From assembly GCF_024639375.1 (NCBI RefSeq), contig NZ_JAHEIM010000009.1, positions 17,392 through 81,391 on the forward strand: a stretch of DNA of 64,000 nt, in the 5' to 3' direction. Source of the DNA: Rhodoluna sp. GTDB lineage: Bacteria; Actinomycetota; Actinomycetes; Actinomycetales; Microbacteriaceae. Shown piece by piece: positions 1-8,508 of this stretch. Below the pieces are notes generated by a model. That model worked only from the letters and a program-made list of their open reading frames with translations, had not been told where the DNA came from and ran no database searches. The translations under genes were made by a program, and so were the position numbers. How positions within the stretch are numbered: the first letter of the stretch is position 1; each line of letters opens with the position of its first letter.

Positions 1-121
1 GAACCGTTAATTAGAACGGGACTTACGAAAGCCGCCTGTCGGCGCCTTTCCATACTCCCCACCAGAACCGTTAATTAGAACGGGACTTACGAAAGCCGCC
101 TGTCGGCGCCTTTCCATACTC
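1..121. repeat. Two tandem copies of a 57-bp unit (64-bp period) containing inverted repeats
   Basis: Unit gaaccgttaattagaacgggacttacgaaagccgcctgtcggcgcctttccatactc occurs at 1-57 and 65-121, identical. Internal inverted repeats ccgtt/aacgg and gaaagccgcc/ggcgcctttc (one mismatch). Confidence 0.9.
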
Positions 122-167
122 ACAACTTTCGTTGGTCGATTGCGGCGGGCACCCTAGAATCGGTCGC

Positions 168-898
168 ATGAAGAAGATATTGATTGCAATGGTGACATTT
201 CCACTTTTGGGGCCTTCATAAGTCCGGTTCAGGCTGCCGAATACGTTGTCTCGCCAAAAACTTTCCTAGTTCCGAGCCAATCAGCCGACGGATACCGTGA
301 TGTTGGCGGCGCTTTTCCAATTGGCAGAATCTATAACCGCAAACTCGTCGCAATGGGTGGAACTCTCACCACTAAGCAGCCTTATTACCGCTGGAAGCTT
401 TTGAACATCGATGGTATTCAGGTTCCAGAGCTGCACATCAACCCAACGACTTGGGTATTTTATGGCGCGGGGCCAACAATCGAGGCCGGTTCGCACAAGG
501 TTTGGGCCACGGTCACCGATGCTGCCAAGCGAACAATCAAATTCTGGTTCCCATTGAATCTAGTCACATGCAATTCAACAGCTGGCCCATTCGATGCCGG
601 ATTTGCACCGTGTCCTGAACCCGCATTCGTTCCTTACAACACGAATCGCACAGGCTATTTCCGACCAGGAAAATTAAACACTGAATACAATTTGGCGATT
701 GGCGCAAGCGCGGGGCTGCAACCTTACACATTCAAGCTAGTTTCCGGTTCATTGCCGAAAGGGCTTGTTTGGAGCCCAAAGTACGGACTAATTCGAGGCA
801 TTCCTCGTCAGAGTGGAACTTTTTCCCTCGGTTGGAATCTGATCGACTCAAACGGTGAATCGTCAGGCGTGGAAGCCACACTCATCATCAAGAAGTGA
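168..898 (+). CDS. Putative secreted protein with C-terminal putative-Ig (He_PIG-like) domain; apparent -1 frameshift in the signal peptide
   Basis: ATG168 encodes MKKILIAMVTFPLLGPS*. The frame of ORF 353-898 reads GAFISPVQAAEYVVSPKTF... upstream of its ATG. C-terminus YNLAIGASAGLQPYTFKLVSGSLPKGLVWSPKYGLIRGIPRQSGTFSLGWNLIDSNG resembles He_PIG. Confidence 0.6.
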
Positions 899-983
899 TA
901 TCGATAACTAGTGAAACCCGAGCACCGTTCGGGGGTTATCTCCGCAGGCATTTGGGGCTCCCGAAAGAGATAAGCGACAGATG

Positions 984-1021
984 TTGCTTTTCTCGATTCG
1001 CGGGTTTAGCATCTTTTTGTG
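984..1021 (+). promoter_or_regulatory. Candidate promoter of the TetR gene, probably leaderless
   Basis: TTGCTT (984-989), 17-bp spacer, TAGCAT (1007-1012), 6 nt before the GTG start at 1019. Confidence 0.4.
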
Positions 1022-1654
1022 CAAAACACTGCAGAGTCGACACCAGATGCCAGGGTTTTAAAGACCCAAAAGAGGCTTCGGAGCGCAGCCCTAGATTTGG
1101 CTTCTCGCCAGTCGATTAAGTCAATCTCTGTGACCGAACTTTCAACAGCAGCAGGAATCAACCGAGCGACGTTCTACAAACATGCTGAAAATCCTTTTCA
1201 GGTAGTCAAGGGTGCACTAGAAGACGACTTGGATCAGCTACGCACATCATTTCTAAATGGCACTCACGAGTCTCGACCGGATTTTCGGCAAATGTGGAGT
1301 GAAGCTGTTGTGGGAACAGTCGAACACGTAAAAAAGTTCGAACGAATTTATGAACTTGGTTTTGCAGAAAATGCAGATGGTGAACTCCAGAATCTATTGA
1401 GCAAACACATCAGTAAATCAATGCAAATGCTTTTTAGCGAGAACCCACAGATGCTTCCCAAGCATGCAAAAAAGAATCGTGAGTTTCTAATCACTTCGAC
1501 CGCTGCCTTTCTTGGCAGCGGGTTGACGTCAGTCTTGCGAGTTTGGCTTCAATCGGGTGCCAGTGATGTGGCGCTTTATGAAAGTGCCGTCTTGAGTTCA
1601 TTACCGGCATGGATGCTGTCCACTGATTCCTCGGACGGCGGTTTCATCAAATAA
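1019..1654 (+). CDS. TetR/AcrR-family transcriptional regulator
   Basis: N-terminal HTH SISVTELSTAAGINRATFYKHAENPFQVV; 211 aa. Confidence 0.85.
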   Translation: MQNTAESTPDARVLKTQKRLRSAALDLASRQSIKSISVTELSTAAGINRATFYKHAENPFQVVKGALEDDLDQLRTSFLNGTHESRPDFRQMWSEAVVGTVEHVKKFERIYELGFAENADGELQNLLSKHISKSMQMLFSENPQMLPKHAKKNREFLITSTAAFLGSGLTSVLRVWLQSGASDVALYESAVLSSLPAWMLSTDSSDGGFIK

Positions 1655-1697
1655 CTTCCAGCAAAGAGCTGGATGCAAGTGAAACAGGAGAAACAAG

Positions 1698-2648
1698 ATG
1701 AAGGCATGGCAATTTGAGGGCACGAATAAGCCTTTGGTCCTCAATGAAGTTCCAGAACCAAAAGTTCGACCAGGAACTGTAGTCGTGGATGTAAAAGCGA
1801 CTGGCATTTGTCACTCGGACGTCAGCACGCTGACTGATCCAAACTGGATGTTTATGTATCCAGAACTACCTCGCACTTTGGGCCACGAAACAGCGGGTGT
1901 CATTTCTGAGGTGGGCCCGGGCATGGAACATTGGAAAGTTGGCGACCGTGTTGGTCTTGCCCCGGTGATGTCAAACGGTGAAGCCCTTGGTTACTATTCA
2001 TGGGATGGCGGCTGGGCTCCAAAGATTCTCGCGACTGACGACAACCTTGTGAAACTTCCAGATGAGGTTTCATTCGAACTAGGCGCAATGGCAACCGACG
2101 CTGGATTGACTTCATATCACGCAATCATGGCCGTTGGTGGCGCTAAGGCAGGAATGAAAGTTGGTGTGATTGGTCTAGGTGGCCTTGGTTACATTGGAGC
2201 TAGAGCTGCAGTGCTAAGCGGCGCTGAGGTTTATGCCGCTGAAGTAAATGCTGAAACCCGTGCCTTGGCTGATGAAATTGGCCTGAAGGCTGTTGCAGAG
2301 TCAATCACCGAATTCAAGGATGTCGGTTTGGAATTGATTGTTGACTACGCCGGTTTCGGAACCACGACAGCCGAGGCCATCGACACATTGGCCGAGTTTG
2401 GAAAACTTGTTCAGGTTGGAATGGGTAGAGGTCAAGCGACCATCAACACCACTCCAATCATCATCAACCAGCTAACTATTGCGGGTTCAAAATCAGGCAC
2501 CAAGGAAGACCTTGCTGGAATCTATGAACTGATGCGCACTGGAAAACTTAACCCTCCGATGAACCTCATTGGCTTTGAAGACATTCCAGGGGCTGTAGAC
2601 AAACTACATGCCGGGGGAGTTGTTGGTCGTTTCATCGCAACAATGTAG
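1698..2648 (+). CDS. Zinc-type alcohol dehydrogenase (MDR superfamily)
   Basis: GICHSDVSTL, LGHETAGVISEVG, VGVIGLGGLGYIGARAAVLSGAEVYA Rossmann motif. Confidence 0.9.
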   Translation: MKAWQFEGTNKPLVLNEVPEPKVRPGTVVVDVKATGICHSDVSTLTDPNWMFMYPELPRTLGHETAGVISEVGPGMEHWKVGDRVGLAPVMSNGEALGYYSWDGGWAPKILATDDNLVKLPDEVSFELGAMATDAGLTSYHAIMAVGGAKAGMKVGVIGLGGLGYIGARAAVLSGAEVYAAEVNAETRALADEIGLKAVAESITEFKDVGLELIVDYAGFGTTTAEAIDTLAEFGKLVQVGMGRGQATINTTPIIINQLTIAGSKSGTKEDLAGIYELMRTGKLNPPMNLIGFEDIPGAVDKLHAGGVVGRFIATM

Positions 2649-2660
2649 CTGTCGAAAACA

Positions 2661-2696
2661 AAAAGAGCGGGTGGCCGTAGCCACCCGCTCTTTTTT
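2661..2696. terminator. Bidirectional rho-independent terminator between convergent genes
   Basis: aaaagagcgggtgg-ccgtag-ccacccgctctttt, perfect 14-bp stem with A/T tails. Confidence 0.9.
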
Positions 2697-2705
2697 ATTG
2701 AAGCT

Positions 2706-4295
2706 TTACTTCCAGTCAACCGCTGACCAGTCAGCAACCTTTAGAAGGTAAAGCTGGCCACCTTCAACTGCCTTGGCAATTGAGGTTGGGTCAGTCACGT
2801 CAGGTCGTGAGGCCGCTGGTGTCGCGTGAATCTGAGCATTCAAAACATAGTAAGAAGTCTTGTCTGCAGCTTTCTTCTTGAAGAAGCTGGTCACGTCTAA
2901 GATTCCAGATGACTCTTCGTCATTGGTGATCTTTGTTGCGGCTGGAGCGTTCTTGGCAAACATCGAATCCTTGAACTTAGCAACGACGGCTAGCTTCTTG
3001 GTAGGAATGTCGTATGCAAAGATGCGTGATACCTGGTCATTGCCTCCTGGGTCTTCCTGAATCAGGATGTGACCAAAGTTGTCAATGGTGATGTTGTCAG
3101 GCTTGTTGGCGTAGATCCATTCAGAACCGTCGAGCAACATCTCAAGAGTCGCACCCTTCAGAGGCTCGTTGACGTTCTTGAAGCGCAGGCGCCATAGAGC
3201 TCCACCGTCGCGTGAGGTTACGTCTGGGGTAGCTGGGTTCAAGGCGATTGCTGATTCCCACTTGTTCGACTGGGTGGTCACAAAGTAGTAGTCGTTTGGG
3301 TGCTTAGGGTCAAAGGCGCCATCCTCAACGCGAGTGAAACCAGTAGCCAAGGTGCCTACGTGTGAGTTCTGTGAAATAGCGGTTGCATTGCTGTCGTACT
3401 TCTTGAACGAAACATTTGCTTTCACGTTCTTGCCAACGAATGCGCGGAACTCGCTGTCGGTGGCAATGTCGTCAACCTTTAGGAAGTATGAAGAACCGTT
3501 GGTTAGACCAGCCTTCTCGTACCAGGTGCCAGAGTTGTTTTTGGTGCCTACGTACATGCGAACTTCGCTCGAAACAACCTCGTCGTCCTCGTTGCCGATA
3601 ATTACTGAGTTGGCGTTTGTGGTCTTAGCGGCGTTGAAGGTTTCCTGACCAGCAAGACCCAACTTAGGTAGCTGAACTAGCTGACCAGCGGTGTTCATCG
3701 CAAAGCCACGTGACTGAATGCCTGACTCCTCAGGTGTCATGAATACCGCGCCAGTGTAGCCAACGGTCTTGCCATTCTTCTTGTATGTGAAAGTGCCGGC
3801 TGGTGCAAGTGATGCTGAACAGAATCGGTCTAGGTTCTTTGCGAATGCTGGACCGTAGTAGTTGTTGACTGCTTTGCCATCCGGTGAAGTAGGTGTGTCA
3901 CCATAAGTCTTGGTCTGGTAGTTGTACCAAACAACTGAGCTCAAAAGCTCTTTTGCTGCCTTGACTTTGCCCGTTGCTGGGTCAATAGTGACCTCAGAAA
4001 CGGTTGAACCACCGGTGGTTGATCCGGCACCCTGAGCCCAGGCAGCCTGGGCGCCAGTGAACTCGTGGTTTACCAAAAGCTTGACGCCGTCAGCTGTCTT
4101 GTATGCGCCCATGCCGTCTGGGGTTCCTGGCAGCAGGTATCCGCCGATGGTGTCGCCAGAAGTAGCCAGCACATCTAGGGTTGCGCCAGCAGCAACTGGC
4201 TCCATGTATACAGGCTTTTCTGCTGCGTTGGCTGCGAGTGCGCCAGTGGCAAGCAGAGTTAGTGCAGCAGCAGAAGCTGCAACGCGCTTAATCAT
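2706..4295 (-). CDS. PhoX/DUF839-family secreted phosphatase-like protein
   Basis: Signal peptide MIKRVAASAAALTLLATGALAANA; GYLLPGTPDGMGAY...LLVNHE...EDGAFDPKHPNDYYFVTT...GGALWRLRF resembles the PhoX-like family. Confidence 0.7.
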   Translation of the reverse strand: MIKRVAASAAALTLLATGALAANAAEKPVYMEPVAAGATLDVLATSGDTIGGYLLPGTPDGMGAYKTADGVKLLVNHEFTGAQAAWAQGAGSTTGGSTVSEVTIDPATGKVKAAKELLSSVVWYNYQTKTYGDTPTSPDGKAVNNYYGPAFAKNLDRFCSASLAPAGTFTYKKNGKTVGYTGAVFMTPEESGIQSRGFAMNTAGQLVQLPKLGLAGQETFNAAKTTNANSVIIGNEDDEVVSSEVRMYVGTKNNSGTWYEKAGLTNGSSYFLKVDDIATDSEFRAFVGKNVKANVSFKKYDSNATAISQNSHVGTLATGFTRVEDGAFDPKHPNDYYFVTTQSNKWESAIALNPATPDVTSRDGGALWRLRFKNVNEPLKGATLEMLLDGSEWIYANKPDNITIDNFGHILIQEDPGGNDQVSRIFAYDIPTKKLAVVAKFKDSMFAKNAPAATKITNDEESSGILDVTSFFKKKAADKTSYYVLNAQIHATPAASRPDVTDPTSIAKAVEGGQLYLLKVADWSAVDWK

Positions 4296-4418
4296 CTTTT
4301 CTCCTTATAGAACTGCGTTTATGGGCAGTGAGAAAAGTCAAATTTGGCCAAGCAAACTGCGGATGTCCTTTTGCTTTCGTGCTGGTTAACTAAATGGAAA
4401 TATATTCCTGGTTCAGGA

Positions 4419-5027
4419 TTACTTTTCGATAAAAGTACTTTTTTCTTCGATGTAGCAAGCGGGGCAAAGCGATTCATAAGTCACGTCGACACCATCAATG
4501 GCAACTTGCTCGCCGTCGAAGATAAATTCTCCATTGAATTTGCGTGCGTTGAACATGGCTTTACGGCCGCATCGGCAAATTGTCTTCAACTCTTCGAGTG
4601 TGTGTGCAATCTCGAGCAAACGAATTGAACCAGGGAACCCCTTGGTTTGAAAGTCGGTTCGAATTCCGTAGGCAAGCACTGGCACGTCATCTAGAACAGC
4701 AATTTCAAGGGCCTGGTCTACCTGGGCAGCAGTTAGAAATTGAGCTTCGTCAATCAGCAGGCAGGCAATCCCTTGGCCTGATTCCTGCTTGATTTTGGAG
4801 CAAAGTGCATTGAACTCATCGCGCAGATTTAGATCAGGCGTAAGTAAAAAGTCAACGTCTCGATCAACACCAAGTCGACTCACGATCGCCGCACTGCCCT
4901 TGGTATCGATAGCCGGTTTAGTGAGCAAAACTCGCTGTGAACGCTCTTCGTAGTTGTGGGCTGCTTGCAAGAGTGCTGTGCTCTTACCGCTGTTCATGGC
5001 TCCGTGGCGAAAATATAGCTTGCTCAT
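4419..5027 (-). CDS. tdk: Thymidine kinase
   Basis: MSKLYFRHGAMNSGKSTALLQAAHNYEERSQ (P-loop), LLIDEAQFL, C-terminal zinc-binding cysteines. Confidence 0.95.
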   Translation of the reverse strand: MSKLYFRHGAMNSGKSTALLQAAHNYEERSQRVLLTKPAIDTKGSAAIVSRLGVDRDVDFLLTPDLNLRDEFNALCSKIKQESGQGIACLLIDEAQFLTAAQVDQALEIAVLDDVPVLAYGIRTDFQTKGFPGSIRLLEIAHTLEELKTICRCGRKAMFNARKFNGEFIFDGEQVAIDGVDVTYESLCPACYIEEKSTFIEK

Positions 5028-5081
5028 AAAAAATAAGGCTAGCAGCGGGGTAGGGGTGTCAATTGCCTTAGGATTTCATTC

Positions 5082-5984
5082 ATGACTTCTCGAAGTGGCA
5101 CACAGAATGACGACATTGTCGCCATTCCACTTCGTCACCCTTGGCGTTGGGTTTCAGCAGCTCTAGTAGTTCTCATTCTTGGAGCTTTTGTCTATTCACT
5201 TTGGTCTTCGCCAAATGTGAATCACTCAATTATTAACGAGTTCTTGTTTGATAAGCGTGTGATCGGGGCAGCCGGTTTAACGGTGCTGCTCACCGTGATT
5301 TCAATGTTTATCGGCACAGTTCTAGCCATTCTTCTGGCGATCATGAAGCTATCCACAAATCCGGTTCTCAGAATTGTTTCTACCGCGTACGTGGGCTTCT
5401 TTAGAGGCACACCTTTGCTATTGCAGGTAGTTTTCTGGGGATACCTCGGCATTATTTATCCCAAGGTTGAAATCGGTATTCCATTCACTGACTTCTTGCT
5501 TTTTTCAGAGAAGACAAGTTTGGTTTTCACTTCTCTAGTGGCCGGCATCATTGCGCTTTCGCTAAACGAGGCTGCTTATGCAGCGGAGATTGTTCGCGCC
5601 GGAATTTTGTCTGTGGACTCTGGTCAAACTGAGGCTGCCAAATCGTTGGGCATGAGCACCGGCTACACGCTTCGTCGAATTGTTTTGCCGCAGGCCATGC
5701 GAGTGATCATTCCGCCAATGGGCAACGAATTCATTTCAATGCTCAAGAACACCTCTTTATTGCAGGTGGTTGCAGTGATGGAGCTTTACGCACGAACATC
5801 TCAAATTTCATCGCAAAACCTTGCACAAGTTGAGCTTCTTGTGGTTGCTGGTTTCTGGTACCTCGTTATGACCACCGTGCTTTCGTGGCCACAGAGTTAT
5901 CTTGAAAAGCGCTATGGCCGCGGATTCAGTGCACCAAACCAGCAGCAGCGTTGGCTTAGATTTTCGTCAAAGGCATCAGCATGA
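5082..5984 (+). CDS. Amino-acid ABC transporter permease
   Basis: HisM/GlnP-type: [49 protein letters not shown]. Confidence 0.93.
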   Translation: MTSRSGTQNDDIVAIPLRHPWRWVSAALVVLILGAFVYSLWSSPNVNHSIINEFLFDKRVIGAAGLTVLLTVISMFIGTVLAILLAIMKLSTNPVLRIVSTAYVGFFRGTPLLLQVVFWGYLGIIYPKVEIGIPFTDFLLFSEKTSLVFTSLVAGIIALSLNEAAYAAEIVRAGILSVDSGQTEAAKSLGMSTGYTLRRIVLPQAMRVIIPPMGNEFISMLKNTSLLQVVAVMELYARTSQISSQNLAQVELLVVAGFWYLVMTTVLSWPQSYLEKRYGRGFSAPNQQQRWLRFSSKASA

Positions 5985-6748
5985 CAAATGACTTGATGGT
6001 CGATGCTCGCAGCATTCGCAAACACTTTGGTTCAAATGAGGTGCTAAAGGGAATTAACCTGCAGGTTAACCGAGGAGAGGTGCTTTGCTTGTTGGGCCCG
6101 TCGGGTTCTGGCAAGTCAACCTTGTTGCGCTGCATCAATCACCTCGAAACCATAAACGGTGGTCGTCTTTACGTAGACGGCTCTCTAATGGGATTCCGCG
6201 AAAAGGGCGACGCGCTGCACGAGATGCGCCCAAGTGAAATCGCAAAACAGCGAAGTCACATTGGAATGGTTTTTCAGCGCTTCAATCTGTTTCCGCACCT
6301 AACCACGCTCGAAAACGTGATCGAAGCCCCAATTGGTGTGTCTGGCATGTCGCGAGCTGCGGCACGTGAGAAGGCTCTCGAGTTGCTAAAGACTGTTGGG
6401 CTTGCCGACAAAGCAGATGCCTATCCAAGCCAGCTTTCCGGGGGTCAGCAGCAACGTGTCGCCATTGCCCGCGCCTTGGCCATGGAGCCCAAGCTAATGC
6501 TTTTTGATGAGCCAACCTCGGCGCTTGACCCTGAGTTGGTTGGCGATGTGCTAGATGTGATGCGCAAACTCGCAGATTCTGGCATGACCATGATTGTGGT
6601 GACCCACGAAATGGGGTTTGCTCGCGAAGTAGCGGATCGCGTGGTCTTTATGGATCAAGGCGTGGTTGTCGAAGAGGGCAAGCCTAAGGATGTCATCGAC
6701 AAGCCTCAAAACCCGCGCACTCAGGCGTTCTTGCGAAGCGTGCTCTGA
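5981..6748 (+). CDS. Amino-acid ABC transporter ATP-binding protein (GlnQ-like)
   Basis: Walker [10 protein letters not shown], signature [15 protein letters not shown], Walker [15 protein letters not shown]; overlaps the permease stop. Confidence 0.95.
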   Translation: MTNDLMVDARSIRKHFGSNEVLKGINLQVNRGEVLCLLGPSGSGKSTLLRCINHLETINGGRLYVDGSLMGFREKGDALHEMRPSEIAKQRSHIGMVFQRFNLFPHLTTLENVIEAPIGVSGMSRAAAREKALELLKTVGLADKADAYPSQLSGGQQQRVAIARALAMEPKLMLFDEPTSALDPELVGDVLDVMRKLADSGMTMIVVTHEMGFAREVADRVVFMDQGVVVEEGKPKDVIDKPQNPRTQAFLRSVL

Positions 6749-6840
6749 CCATTTCGGTTTTGTAAACTCTGCTCAAATCAAGGCCAAGCCAGGCCATGCC
6801 TGAACTAGGCTTTTTTCATTACCCGAGATTAGGAGACAAT

Positions 6841-7740
6841 TTGTCTATTTCTAAAGTCGCCGGTTTGGCCATGTTGGCCACCGCTAGCCTTTTTGCACTA
6901 GCTGGTTGTGCAGCTGAGCCCGCACCGTCAGCAAGCCCAACATCAGCATCAACAATCGCTGTGGATGAAGCAGCTGCAGCACTTGTTCCAGCTGAGTTCA
7001 AAGATGGCATCAGCATTGCATCAGACATTCCTTATGCTCCAATGGAGTTGTTCGACGAGAACGACAACCCAACCGGTTTTGACTATGACCTTTCGCAGGC
7101 AATCGGCGCCAAGCTCGGCGTAAAGATGAGCTTTGAAGACCAAGACTGGGATGGCATTATTCCTTCGCTTCAGTCGGGTGCACACGACGTAATCATGTCT
7201 GGCATGAATGACACCGCAGAACGCCAGAAGGTTCTTGACTTCGTTGACTACTTCAAGGCTGGCTTTGCCATCATCGTTGCTAAGGGCAACCCAGAAGGCG
7301 TCGCATCACTTGCTGACCTTTGTGGCAAGACCGTTGCAATTCAGACTTCAACCGCACAGATTGACTTGATCAACGCTGTGAACCCAAGCTGTTCAAAGAA
7401 GATTGAGATTCTTGAGTTCCCAACCGATGGCGATGCACAAAACGCAATTCGTGCGGGCAAGGCAGTTGCTGGTGTGAACGACGGTCAGGTTGCTGCCTAC
7501 ACTGCACAGACTGCTGGAGCTGGCGAATACTTTGAAATCGTTGCACCGAGCGACCCACCAGCTGGTTTCGAATCAGCTTTCACCGGTGTTGGTGTGTTGA
7601 AGGCAAACTCAGGTTTGACTGCAGCCATTCAGGCAGCGATTCAGTCTCTGATTGACGATGGCACATATGCCAATCTGCTTGCCAAGTGGAACCTTTCTGC
7701 ATTCGCAGTGACCGAGGCAACCATCAACGGCACCAAGTAA
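6841..7740 (+). CDS. Amino-acid ABC transporter substrate-binding lipoprotein
   Basis: TTG start at 6841 after aggag RBS; lipobox LFALAGC; SBP_bac_3 features (YAPMELFDENDNPTGFDYDLSQAIGAKLG). The ORF-track start at 6796 is upstream of the RBS. Confidence 0.9.
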   Translation: MSISKVAGLAMLATASLFALAGCAAEPAPSASPTSASTIAVDEAAAALVPAEFKDGISIASDIPYAPMELFDENDNPTGFDYDLSQAIGAKLGVKMSFEDQDWDGIIPSLQSGAHDVIMSGMNDTAERQKVLDFVDYFKAGFAIIVAKGNPEGVASLADLCGKTVAIQTSTAQIDLINAVNPSCSKKIEILEFPTDGDAQNAIRAGKAVAGVNDGQVAAYTAQTAGAGEYFEIVAPSDPPAGFESAFTGVGVLKANSGLTAAIQAAIQSLIDDGTYANLLAKWNLSAFAVTEATINGTK

Positions 7741-7764
7741 TAAATAGTTCAAAAGTTTCAACGG

Positions 7765-7798
7765 GTGGGGGCATGCGAAAGCGTGCCTCCACTTTTTT
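7765..7798 (+). terminator. Rho-independent terminator after the transporter operon
   Basis: gtgggggcatgc-gaaa-gcgtgcctccac followed by tttttt. Confidence 0.85.
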
Positions 7799-7816
7799 AT
7801 CTGAAAGAATAAAGGC

Positions 7817-8506
7817 ATGTCAGCGCAGATAACTCAGGTTGCATCAGTTCAGGATGCAGAGCAGTTAGCTGCGTTTTTGAATTCAATTTGGAGTGACGGG
7901 GCAGAAGTTGCGCCGTTCGACTTGATACTCGCAGCGGTTCACGTGGGCGCATATGCCGTTCTTGCAAAACAAGACAATCAAGTTGTTGGCGGTTCGTTCG
8001 GATTTGTTGGGCAATTTCAAGGCCAGACCATCTTGCACTCGCACGTGACCGCTGCAACCTTTGCTGGAGTGGGCTTCACAATCAAGCAGCATCAAAAACT
8101 TTGGGCTGCGCAACAAGGCCTTAGCGCAATCACATGGACTTTCGACCCGCTGGTGCGCCGTAATTGTGTCTTCAATTTTGAAAAACTCGGCGCCACTGCA
8201 ATCGAGTTCTTGCCTAACTTCTATGGCTCTATGAGCGACTCAATCAATGCTGGCGATGAGTCTGACCGACTTTTCACATACTGGCCAATTGATTTTGGTG
8301 CCAAAATTGCCCCACCAACCGGCAAGCGCATCGAAATTGCGTTGCCCGCAGACATCGAGACTCTGCGCAAACAAGACCTCGAAGGTGCTCTTGAGTGGCG
8401 TCGACAAATTCGTGAAATCTTGCAACCAGCTTTTGAATCCGGAGCGACTATTCACTCCATGACCGAAGATCGCACTGCTTTAGTGCTAAACACCCCGGAG
8501 GCATAA
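7817..8506 (+). CDS. GNAT-family N-acyltransferase
   Basis: VGAYAVLAKQDNQVVGGSFGFVG...HSHVTAATFAGVGFTIKQHQKLWA...ITWTFDPLVRRNCVFNFEKLGA. Confidence 0.75.
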   Translation: MSAQITQVASVQDAEQLAAFLNSIWSDGAEVAPFDLILAAVHVGAYAVLAKQDNQVVGGSFGFVGQFQGQTILHSHVTAATFAGVGFTIKQHQKLWAAQQGLSAITWTFDPLVRRNCVFNFEKLGATAIEFLPNFYGSMSDSINAGDESDRLFTYWPIDFGAKIAPPTGKRIEIALPADIETLRKQDLEGALEWRRQIREILQPAFESGATIHSMTEDRTALVLNTPEA

Positions 8507-8508
8507 CC

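Noticed and set aside
1-121. Possible CRISPR array
   Set aside because: Only two copies with a 7-bp spacer, 57-bp repeat unit and no cas genes; it is a tandem duplication.
281-496. Antisense and short ORFs in the supplied track (e.g. 281-496 minus, 895-1119, 1900-2124 minus, 14029-14268)
   Set aside because: They lie opposite or out of frame with well-supported genes and show no recognisable domains, so I treat them as spurious.
4296-4418. PHO box upstream of the PhoX-like gene
   Set aside because: Only a weak half-match (gttaacc) without a clear second direct repeat; not supportable.
6796-6840. ATG at 6796 as start of the substrate-binding protein
   Set aside because: It lies upstream of the RBS (aggag) and adds residues before a clear lipoprotein signal; TTG at 6841 fits better.
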